NCBI RefSeq assembly: GCF_901709675.1
Contig: NC_051091.1
Span: forward strand, 9,954,967 to 10,018,966
DNA length: 64,000 nt
Direction of reading: 5' to 3'
Source of the DNA: Syngnathus acus
Taxonomy: Eukaryota; Chordata; Actinopteri; Syngnathiformes; Syngnathidae
Position numbers and translations under genes: made by a program. Under the pieces are notes generated by a model that worked only from the letters and a program-made list of their open reading frames with translations, did not search any database and was not told the origin of the DNA. Below are positions 1 to 36,871 of the stretch, one piece after another; position 1 is the first letter of the stretch; each line of letters starts with the position of its first letter.

Positions 1-4
1 TTAC

Positions 5-580
5 CTTTGCAGCAACAGACGAGCTGGGCTTCTCCAGCAGGTCCCACAGTTTCTTGCGTTTCTCCGCACAGCACGTGTTGTCGAATTCTTCCCCATCTCG
101 GTCCTTTATATTATCCGCTTCCCTTTTCAGCTCCTCGTTCATCTGCTCCTTCTTCTGGTGGTACCTGGCCTGGCAACAGGACTCCAGGTAGATCTCGTCG
201 ATGCCCCAGTAGTCGAGTTCCTGACTGAAGGACAGGGCGCACATCTCCTCCATCATGTGCAGCTTCCCCGTGCGGTAGAAGTTGAGGATGGACGTGAAGG
301 CGCCCGGGTGGCGGTCGAAGAAGAACTCGTTCTCGTCCAGGTTGTAGTCATCGCACACTTCCATCAGAGACTCGTGACTGCTGCAATCTTGCAGCTTGCC
401 CAGACGCGTCCGCGGGAGCCTGTCCAGCGTTCGCCACAGGACCTCGTGCGGGAGGCCGCCCACGTTGAGGCGGACCCTCCTGAAGCATGACTTGCTATGG
501 ACGATGTCCACCGGCTCGGGTGGAAGCGACGTCGTGGACTGCGAGCCGGCCTTGTGGAACTCTGCCAAGGACTTTTCCAT
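5..580 (-). CDS. kcnb1: Kv2 voltage-gated potassium channel, first coding exon (partial, 3' exons off the left edge)
   Basis: This exon encodes the cytoplasmic N terminus of a Kv2 (Shab) delayed-rectifier K+ channel, which repolarises neurons and endocrine cells. Reading leftward from ATG 580-578, 192 codons run in phase 0 to a GTAA donor at 4-1. The product opens [10 protein letters not shown], then SLPPEP (residues 18-23). The T1 tetramerisation domain starts near residue 36 ([17 protein letters not shown]) and includes [40 protein letters not shown] and a C-terminal [12 protein letters not shown]. The voltage sensor and pore are not in the window. Kv2.1 and Kv2.2 are nearly identical here: SFSQ, EELKREA and CCAEKRKK favour Kv2.1, while a few positions look like Kv2.2. 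The adjacent ptgis, which neighbours KCNB1 in human, supports kcnb1. The first ten residues differ from the mammalian start, as is usual for this variable end. Confidence 0.9.
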
Positions 581-2716
581 GATGACCTCACAACTGGGAA
601 GCGGGTAAGCACCCACGACTATGGAGTTCTCTTGCTTCTATTTTCCGGCATTATTGTCTCTAAAAGGAAAACAAAAACGGTTCATTCAAAATACTGCATA
701 AAATACACCATCCTCCCTCTGCTTATCAGTAAAAGCAAAAGGTAAGCAGAGCTGCGTAGTTTGATCAGGCCTCCTGCATCCCGAATTATGTGATCACCAC
801 ACATTGACCAATATGCTCCAACCTAGTGTCAGTCCTTGTCCTCTTTTTTCCCCCGTGTACACAGCTTTCGAATGGTACTGGGGGAAAAAAAAAAAAAAAA
901 CTCATTATCCCATGACGTTCTACGCCACTGCAAATCATAACCAAAACAAACACATTGTTAAATTAGTGTCACTGTGAGTGTTATTATCTTTATAAAAATA
1001 GAATTACTGACGCAGGTCTTATAATGAAAGTCGTTTTATTGCCCAGGCGCACACACAGAATGTCACCTTGGTTAAATCAAACTTCCTGACCAATCATACA
1101 TCAATTTGATGCCCCTTCAGAACTCAACCCGTGGGGAGCAATATCAGAATCTACCGCAATGAATCTGCTAAATGTGCTGCGTGCATAGCAGCCCTGGAGG
1201 CGAAAACGGCTTCATCTTTCTTGATGTTTCCTCTTTCTTTGTGAGCCCGTGGATCTTTGTCACGCGGCGTGGGTGGGGACGCAGAGCGGAGCTGTCCAGT
1301 GCTGAAACTCCCCCTAGTCCGTTTTTTCATTACAAATACACACATCTTTCTTTACGTTGATTTTGTTTGTTTCCCTCGAGCGCTGATTCTTTGGAGGCCG
1401 GGCGTGCTTTGCATTTCAATGCCGGTTTTTAATGTTTTTATTTGTTTCGAGCACGTAAAAAGTGCTAGCGCCTTTGCAAATGCGATCGTCCATCACTGTC
1501 ACACAAACTTTCACACGTATGGCTGAGGCTCCAACAAATGCGCACCCATTAGGACGACCAGGTTTTTTTTCTTTTTCATAACCCTTTCGTAAAACAGCCC
1601 CCTACCGCTTTTTGGCTTCAATATGACTCGTTGAAACCAAAAGAGCTTGCAGTTAGAATATCCACCCATGATGATGTTTTATCAATTAATGCTGTGGCTC
1701 CAGATAGTCTCCGATGCGTGTGAGCTCCATTTGGCGCATAGCCGAGCCCAGCTACATATCATGCAGTGCGTGATGAAATGATGATATAAACTTTGGTAAT
1801 AATACACATAATTGTAACAGTACCGTGGTGAGTTGTTGTTGTTGCTGTTGGCCTCCAGCAGAGACGGAGATGGTGCACAAAAATAAAAGGAGCCACCGTC
1901 ACTGGTCTACTCGAGCCAGGCTGCGATGCCATCCATTCCCTCCTTCCTCAGCCTCCGACATGTCACACGCGTCTAACGAGCTCCACACGCGTCACTGCGC
2001 CGCATTCCTCGCCGCGCAAGCATGCAACCCGGCCCCAAGATCAACAAGTACCGAGAGGGTGGTCATTCGGAAATGGACCAGTGCTTCCAGTACACCGCAA
2101 CAGCAGCAAGAGGAGGAGGAAGAGGAAGGGGGGGGGGGGGGGGGGGAGAGAAGGAGGAGGAGGTCTTCTCGAGCCAGGCGGCGCACCGGTCTCTTCCCAC
2201 AGCCAATCGGACTTAACTCTTTCTGAGCCTCGCCCTAACACCTGAACGCACCACAGGTTTGTGTTGGTCTCTCGTGTTGGGGCATATTACATAATATTCC
2301 CCAACACAGACGCTATTTTATTTGATTGATATTATTTAATTTGTATTTTCCTTCGTTTTTTGCTTTTTGCTCTTGGTTTTTAAAATTAAAGCCGTTGCAG
2401 AGTTCTGACATCAAGTTTACGTGATTCTTACAAAGCATAGCATATTTATATTTGTAAACATTCTGACTGAATAATACAATAATAACTGATGCAAATGAAT
2501 TTAAAATAAATCTGAATATGTTGGGTAAATGACATGCCATCTAGTGTGATTTACGTTTTTTAATGTATTTTTAGGTCAATTATTAAATACTGTAAGTCAA
2601 ACAGGTCCTAGAACAAAACCATGTGACAAAAACACTAAACATAACAAATGTACAGTATATACAAAAATAACGGTGGAATAAATAAATATACACCAATAAA
2701 ATATCCATTGATTAAA
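581..2716. other. Intergenic: 5' flank of kcnb1 and 3' flank of ptgis
   Basis: No further coding exon was seen. The part next to 580 should hold the kcnb1 5' UTR and promoter, since kcnb1 reads leftward. A candidate AATAAA on the minus strand (plus-strand tttatt at 2317-2322) would suit the ptgis transcript. The stretch also has a poly-A run near 885-900 and the purine tract listed separately. I see no TATA box I would defend. Confidence 0.5.
2108..2163 (+). repeat. 56-nt pure purine tract with a run of 19 G
   Basis: Every base from 2108 to 2163 is A or G: AGG/AGA repeats, then 19 consecutive G (2128-2146), then GGA repeats. Such tracts can form G-quadruplex or triplex DNA. It lies about 1.5 kb upstream of the kcnb1 start codon. 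Homopolymer length is often unreliable in assemblies. Confidence 0.85.
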
Positions 2717-8530
<5,814 letters not shown>

Positions 8531-9900
8531 GTCTGTAAAGTGATACTTGTCTTTCCTCTGGAATAACGTACTCCAGAGTTATGTGACTTATATGTGCACC
8601 CAGGCTTGGTTTCTTTTTTGTCAAGAGGCGTGGAAAGGTGTGGCTGCTGACACTGACGTAATTACACAATGTAACAACACAGTAAAGTACCGACACACTC
8701 CACTCAAACAACTTAGTGGAATCGTGGATGAAAAGAAAATTACATATTTGCAGGCTCGGCTTGTTTACTTTTCTTGTCAGGTTAAGTTTTACTGTTATAC
8801 TGGCAGATATTTTTTTGAAACTAAATAATCTAATTCTCATTTCATTAGTTGTCTTGTTTGTCAAGAGCATTTTTTGCAGTCCAATGACATCATTGTCATG
8901 AGTGAACTCATGTCAACGAGGGTTGATGTTGGGACATGCATACTTCCGAGCAGGCATCATTCCGCTTCTGTGACGCAAGCATGCTAATATGGCGAAATAA
9001 ACTATATTTAGGATTTTACAGTGAAGATGAGCGGGTGTACAGTGATGACACACTGACTGGAACCTCGGGCAATCTCACCTCAATTTGCCGCAAATGCAGA
9101 GGAGGTTGTTTTGTTTGTGCTCACGCTGCATGTGATAATGTGACTAATGAGAATGAGTGAGGATATTTTGAAGTACAGATTTAAATAGAACCATCATTTA
9201 TCTTAACAGATTGAGGAGTTTTCTTTATGAAGCGCGGTTAGTTGTCCGTTCCACCAGCAGAGGGGAGTAACACACTTTTCGAAACATCTTTAAAACTCGT
9301 TTTGCACGGTCGACTTGGCTTCTATGGTTAAAGTTAGGGGTTAGTTGGGATCAGGAAGTGTACAAGTATTTTTTAAGGTTAGTTTTTTTTTAAATATATT
9401 GAAATAATTTCACTTGTTCACCTTTTTATTAATTGTGGTGCTAAGTCCCAAGTGTTAGAATGCAGTGAGGATACACAGTCTTCCATGTCATGTGAGATTT
9501 TTATATGAGGTCGAGCATGATGGCAGTATTTGATTTGAATTTGCAGATAATGGGCCGCTGTGGTGAGGCACTCATGAGAGATTGCTACCGAAGATACTGC
9601 AATCAAACTGGCAGGATATGAGGAGGATGCACAGAGTTTATATGAGTTTGGAGCAGGGACGCTGCAACAAGGGAGGCAACCCAGGTAATTGCTAAGGACG
9701 CAAGGGGTCCCGAGACGATGGATGGATGGATGCATGGATGGACGGAAAGAAGGATCGATAGATAGATGATTAGATGGATAAAAAATATTCGTGCATGCGC
9801 AAGTTAGATGGAATGGAAGTGGTGGGGTTGAGGGGAGGAGTCTCACTTTGACTTACACGTCCATTCACCCTTTTTCTCTGAACAGCAGCATGAACTATTT

Positions 9901-9902
<2 letters not shown>
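8531..9902. other. Intergenic between the divergent ptgis and srgap3 genes
   Basis: This is the upstream region of both ptgis (minus) and srgap3 (plus). No coding exon was recognised. It holds a GATG/GATA tetranucleotide microsatellite at about 9717-9780 and AT-rich unique sequence. Ptgis promoter elements should lie just right of 8530, but I can point to none with confidence. Confidence 0.4.

Positions 9903-9983
<81 letters not shown>
9903..9983 (+). repeat. (GA)n microsatellite, 81 nt
   Basis: An uninterrupted GA dinucleotide run ends about 340 bp before the srgap3 start codon, probably in its promoter or 5' UTR. Long GA tracts bind GAGA-type factors and can form triplex DNA. Confidence 0.95.
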
Positions 9984-9985
<2 letters not shown>

Positions 9986-10325
9986 CGTTACCGTCTTTTC
10001 CGTTCAGTTTTTCCTCCCTCCCTCCCTCTTCTGAAATGCGAGTCAAACGTGACTCGTCTTTGTGGAGTTCTTGTGGAGGAGTGGTCTGGATCGCGTGTGC
10101 ACTTCCAGCTCGACGTCGCCTTAAACGCAGCCCAACGCAGCAGAACACAACAGAACAAACCAGATCATCAGGCCGCTGCTTCTTTCGCCCATCCCAACTT
10201 GAGCTTCATTCTCGGGCTATGTCGGGCCTCTGATCGCCGCCGCGGAGACGGAGCGAGTGCAGACGGAGTAAAGGTGCAGTCTCTTCCCGCCTCGACTATT
10301 CGGGCCAGCCAGCCTCCTTCCAACC
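9984..10325 (+). promoter_or_regulatory. Probable promoter/5' UTR of srgap3
   Basis: The 340 bases before the start are richer in GC and CpG than the surroundings. They contain CCTCCCTCCCTC near 10014-10026 and a CGCCGCCGCGGAGACGGAGC segment near 10235. The start codon lies in AACCATGTC. The transcription start cannot be fixed from sequence alone. Confidence 0.5.
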
Positions 10326-30744
<20,419 letters not shown>

Positions 30745-33367
30745 TCGTGGCGGTTAGACACAAATCGAGAATTGCAAAACAGCGACTGATCGCTACACAG
30801 CACTTGTTCAATCCAACTGCTGGTTCCCGTCAAACCGCCACTCACACTTTGACTTAAATAGTCAATAATACACTTACTTAGCATAGATGTTGAATTTAAA
30901 ATGGATGCACTGGAAAGGCCTCTTGTTCACCAATAATAAGGACCATGTCAATGACTTTTACTAGGGTACAAATATGCTATGAGCTGGAACTTTTCTGCCC
31001 TTGTCAGTGTGAGGCAAAGTAGTAGCAAACCACTAGGCCATCTTTTAAACTGATTGAAGTAAAGGTTTGGATGTCCTAATGGCCTACAGTGAAGCAGGTT
31101 TAGTATATCAGGCAAAACAGATATAAAAAACACCACCCTAAAAATTGACATTTTGTTGTATACATTTTTAAATTTGGAACGTTTTTATAGCTTTGAATTA
31201 TTTGGTCATTTTATGACCCTTTTAAATTTTCAGAAAATGAAGAATTCCAAATGTTTTGCAGTGAGTGATCTACCTGATTTTTGATCAGAGGATCAGAATC
31301 TGGACACCCCAAGTAGAACATCTGCACGGTATAATGAAGGTGTCAGGCATAGAAGTTGCTACCAATAAATACTGTGGCAGATTTGAATTGTGGCTCCCTC
31401 CAGTGGAAGTAGGAAATATTTAACTGGTATCTCCATATGGATGGCAGCTCAATAAAATTATTTAACTCACCAAAAAAAAAATTTTTTTAAAAGGTACTAC
31501 ATTTACAAAGCAGACTGTTTTAATGTCTTTAGTAACTTAAGACCAATGCCATCTCATAAAAAAAAATGCATAGGTTTGTTTGATATCTCTTAAGGTGCCG
31601 TCAGTGCAGTATAAATGTGAATGCCACTTATACTGCATATTCTCAATTTTAGCATCTAAAGCACAAAAGTAACTTGATGGTTTGCACCAGTTTTACCATC
31701 TCGGCTATCAGTGAGTGTGATTGCATGTTAGCGTCAGTGGCCTGCTACCGTTGAACCTTTGATTATTGGATGGACTGACCAAGCACAATCAAAACTTTGC
31801 TTAGGGTATTTAATAGAAACATCTCAAGGACATTGGCACTTTGTAAAGGACTAACCACACACGTCGTTCCTGTAACTTTTACGTAGGATATGAAGAAAAT
31901 AGCAAAATCATCTATCAATGTAGATTTAAAAAAAAAAAAAAAATCTGCAAAATAGTAGAATTCCTGCGATGAACTACTAATGCACTTACAAGTATTTGCA
32001 GGAATTGTGCTGCGTTCGTGTTGTTGATTTTGTACTAGAAACTTGATACTAGTACATCAATGAAGCTTGTCGCCATGTCTGGATGGCACATGGTCTCGCT
32101 TTAGATAAGCTCTTTGTCGCCCGTCTTGCCGGGATGATCGATATATCTTTTCAAATGTAACAGGTACGTTTAATCGAATGCATACATGCTGTTAAAATGA
32201 TGACTTGTACAAATAATGTATGATAGGAACAGGATATATTATCATCTAGTCTGTAGATTTCTTTTGTAACTCTTATCCTTGCACAAGCATTAATTAAAGA
32301 ATACATTGGGGGATTTTGTCATCATCATATTTGTCTTCAACCACACTTGCAAAATATACATACGCTATATTGTAGAAGTCATTTATTAATTTTAGCGATT
32401 TTTGCCATTTCCCAGATGAGTGAATGGAACAAACAAGAATTATCAAGCATCTTTCCATTTTTGGAATTTAAAAAAAAAAAAAAAGTTGGAGTTTTGATAT
32501 GTAGTATATGCATCGAATTCAAATTTACATGCATGTAACATTGAATTACTTTTAATTATTTTTAAATCACATAACGATCATACGAGATTTAAAAACAAAC
32601 ATCTAATATTAAAACGTAAAATATGTATTTTAATGTAGCCTAAATAAAATAAAATATATATATATACTATACTGTGTAGGCATTGGGTTCTATTACGCAG
32701 CTCCCATCTTGCTCTGCAGATGGAGACATTGTCCTCCAACAATACTAAATTCCACACTCAAACTACCATTCTACTTTAATTTGCATTGCCTTTCGGTTCT
32801 CATTTCTCCACAACCAAGGATAGCATGGTATAATATGATTAGTATGACCAGTGAAGTGAATCAATTACTGGACTTTATCTATAAAAGCTAACAGATACAG
32901 CACATATATTTATAACATTATTAGAAATTGAATCAATTATCCACATTACATAGCAGTAATAAACTACAACAAGAAACTGGACAGTTGTAAAAAAAAAAAA
33001 AAAGCAAAATATTTAATGGGTCTAACATAAAACTAAGCCTTTGAAAGTTAGGAAGAAAGACAAGTTACCATGCCAAATTTGCCACGCTAGAGCGCTGCAA
33101 ATTGTATTTTTGCTCAATTTAGCAAGAAAAAAAACAATTGATTAAGAAGACCACCGGTTTGTAAACACACACATTATGAGGGAACATCTGTATACACAAG
33201 CAAATCCTGTGCCGTGTTATTGTGCGCTTGCGCTTTCCACTTTTGTAGGATCATTCAATTACATGCAGATTTGGTGCCTTTATGGAGGAATGCACTTTTT
33301 TTTTGAAGAATTGAAGCAGGGTAACCTTTTTATCTTTACATCTTATTAACCCTGGTTAACCCTTTTG

Positions 33368-33546
33368 ATTAATAACAAATGCTATATATATATATATATT
33401 TATATATACATATATATGTATATATATTTTGTATATACATATATATAAAAATATATATATATAAATTTTATAATATATTAAAAAATATATATATATAAAA
33501 TAAAAATATTATAATATTAAAATATATATATATATATATATACTAT
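33368..33546. repeat. Imperfect (AT)n microsatellite
   Basis: About 180 bp of TATATA-rich, self-complementary sequence that can extrude cruciforms. Such tracts are often mis-sized in assemblies. Confidence 0.9.
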
Positions 33547-35063
33547 ATATTTGGGTTTTTTTTGCGATTCTGCGTGATGAATATTCACCTAACCTCACGC
33601 GTTGCATTTGACCCTGGCTGTGGCCTGCATGGAAACACTTATCACTGCTGCTCCACTTCAACTCACATGCACATGGGCCTGCCTGCACATCATGCTAGCA
33701 TGATAGTCTTGTATGATTTTCATGCGGAATACATGCATGTTACGTAATTGGCCGCGAGCCTCGCACATTGAGAACGCTTGTTATTCTCCCCAAGAATGTT
33801 GGCTTTGCGGCAAAGCCCGGAACGTCGCCGCACAACAGATTTCAAGGCTATCATCTGTTCCCGGATGAGACGCAGATGTCGGATCCTGTTCCCACATTGC
33901 CATTGTAATGTGTTACTTGTGGAATAGCGTATCGAGGGGGGGGGGGGTTGATCACTCTAAACTCTTGTGGACATCTCTGTCAACATAGAAAGCTTTTGGT
34001 AATTGCATGTGAATGAAAGGCTTGCGTGCGTGGCTTTCCTCATAGCGTGCTATTTTGATCCAGAGCAATCACTGCAACCGTTACCAATGGTGAAAAAGCA
34101 AATACAAAATATTCCCATCACACAAGTATTCTAGCAAAGTGTTTATCATTACAGCGGTGGTGACTACTTGAGCCCTAAAAAGCCTCTTTGAGACATCACA
34201 AATGCGCTTTTAAAGTGGTCACGGTGGAGACGCTTTTAAGAAGCCGTCTAAAGGCACGGCAGGACTTTTGCCTTGTCAAGATCAGAAATAATGAAGAATT
34301 GGATTACAAGAAAATGATGCTAATCCTATAAACAACTGAGCTGAGTTAGCATGTAAATATACGAGGTCAGCTTCCATGACTGATCCCTCACATCCTGCAT
34401 GCATACACTGTGATGTCAACCCACACGTAGCACCTACATCAGAATCACATCTGCAACGGCAACTAACCTCTAACTATTTATTTATACGGGAAAAAAAAAT
34501 GTTATGGCTACATCCATGACTTAGCACATGCCTTTCCATTTAAAGACTTGAAAATGTATTGAAAACAAATCTATCAATGAGATGTTTTGTCAAACTGCAC
34601 CTCTTACCTTATTCAATCTGCTTCCTTATTTTTGGAATAAGGCATCTATTTTTTTTTAACCTCAGTCACACAAGTGTAAAAAGTAATACAAGTTGATAAA
34701 AATCCTTTGATAACAACTGATGATGTGGAAAATGAGCCTGCCAGTAATTTATGAGAATGTTTGTGGACCTCTTGCCCTTTTATGTTCAAAATTAGCCACA
34801 GAGCCTTGGGACTGCTAACGTTTCAAATTTGTTTCTTCCTGATGTGGAAAAGCTGATTGCGCTTGTTTATTGCCAGTTGCATGCGGAACTGAAGAGGTCT
34901 CGACGAGCGGTTTGAATCTAATTGCTGTGATTATGATTGATCAAAACAAACCGTTTCGATTGTGTGCGCACATTGCGGACAGTGAGGATGTGTTGTGGGA
35001 AAAAAAACATTTGTTGAAAAACAAGCAAAATTAGAGACACCTGGAAGATCTCTCCCAGATGCC

Positions 35064-35603
35064 ATCATCTAAGACTATGCTTATGAATGAAAATAATAAA
35101 ATACTCTAGAGGATTCAGAATTTGAAAACATGGCTTAATGTACCTTCAAAAATTTTGCAATTAAATGTCTAATGAAATGTATTTGATTATAGGAAATATA
35201 GGAAATATATATATATGTATATATTTTTGAATTATTTATTTGTTATTTTAGTATTAAAGTACATTCATGAGTACCTCAGAACAGTAATTGCTAGTCTTCA
35301 TTGGGCTCTTGATTTTGGGTGTTGTATCATCTAAGACTATGCTTATTAATAAAAATAAAATATTCTAGAGGATTCAGAATTTGAAAGCATGGCTTAATGT
35401 ACCTTCAAAAAGTTTGCAATTAAATGTCCAATGAAATTTTGATTTTGAACTTTGACTATAGGAAAATATAGGAAATATAGGAAATATATATATATATATA
35501 TATATATATGAATTATTTATTTTTTTTTATTTTTTTTATTTTAGTATTAAAGTACGTCCATGAGTACCTCAGAACAGTAGTGGCTCTTGACTTTGGGTGT
35601 TGT
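35064..35603 (+). repeat. Tandem duplication, two units of about 262-278 bp
   Basis: ATCATCTAAGACTATGCTTA starts both units (35064 and 35326). Both then carry CTAGAGGATTCAGAATTTGA, GGCTTAATGTACCTTCAAAA, repeated GGAAATATA, and TATTAAAGTAC..GAGTACCTCAGAACAGTA, ending GGGTGTTGT. The second unit has a longer TA run and a 15-20 bp insertion. The units differ at scattered positions, so this is not a fresh assembly duplicate. Confidence 0.85.
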
Positions 35604-36871
35604 GCCGTAGTGTAAGCAATAATACTCAAGAGACCAAAGCGATGGGGCACAGGTGAAGTTGAGCTGCGCGAGAACAAAGAAAGACGGGAAGTCAAACAAA
35701 CAGAGATCACGTCAGTGAAGCTTAAAAAGAAGTCAAAACAGGAAAAAACACAAGATTGTTGAGTCCCTCCGTTGCGGCAAGTGGAACAAACTTCCCCAAA
35801 AGCGATTTTCAACATGTCACTCGGTGTTCCACATCACTATCAATAGGCCTCGCCATAGGCCTCCTGCTTTGCAATCCGGTTCGGACCTTTCCTGTGGGTC
35901 CTGACCTGTGCCTTCCCTGCCTTTTCCTCCCTCGCTCTTGGGAAATCAAATGGAACTTTCATCGAGGATTTCAAGATCGCAGATCCAACCTTGCCTTGGG
36001 CCATTGAAGTTTTTTGTGTCCCGGTTGAGGGACCATGTTTAAATGTACATAAAAGAAATTTAGAACCAAAGAATGATACAGTCTTCTCAGTAGACATTAC
36101 ATCCACGATGTTCTTTCTGTTATCATTGACTTGGAGGATTTAGTATTTTATATCCATCCTTTGCATTTTTTACCAAATGAGTAAAAGTCTATCAATGTCA
36201 ACAAACCTTTAAGAGCAGATCTAAATTGTGATGTAACGCAATTTTGACGATTTGATTAAGGTGTAAGCCGACAGATTTGACGCTCTGGGCACTTGTTTGA
36301 TTAATGTTATCGTAATCCATTCATAAATCTGACAACATTGATCAAAGCCTCTCAACATTGGAGAAATTAATTATTTGAACACCCTTATAACCATATTTTG
36401 CATGCATCAATCACCCGCATGAACTCCAGTCTTGTAGACTGTGCTTCTCTACTGTGCTTAATTCAAAAGGAATGAGAGGAGCAGCTTTCATTGGCCAAGA
36501 AGTAAGCCGGCTGTGTTCATGCCCACAATTGCGCAATCGCCCACGTGATGTCTTCAAAAATACCTAAAGAACAAAGATTTCATGGCTAGATAAACCTTGC
36601 GCTAACTTGCAACAGCCACAAAAATCGGGGCATTTATGGTAAACATGAAGAGGAAGATATCAATACCGTCATGATGCACAATTACATCAAAAAAGGAGAA
36701 AAATTTAGCAGAGAATTTATTTATTTATTCAATTATTTATTTATTATCATTCATCGTGCGTGCGCGTGCGTGTGTGCATAGTCGTTATTCGCTTGTGAGC
36801 TGCTCAATAAAGCCATACACTTCCAACATCTACAAGCCAGGCTCCGATAGTGTAGTAGTAGTGCTTTAGAC

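Larger units (their letters stand above)
30745..36871. other. Gene-free AT-rich interval downstream of srgap3
   Basis: The first part is presumably the long srgap3 3' UTR; several AATAAA-like signals occur, for example near 31365 and 31451, and I cannot pick the used one. Beyond that are poly-A runs, an AT microsatellite (33368-33546), a G-run near 33938-33949 and the tandem duplication at 35064-35603. No open frame here resembles a known protein. Confidence 0.5.
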
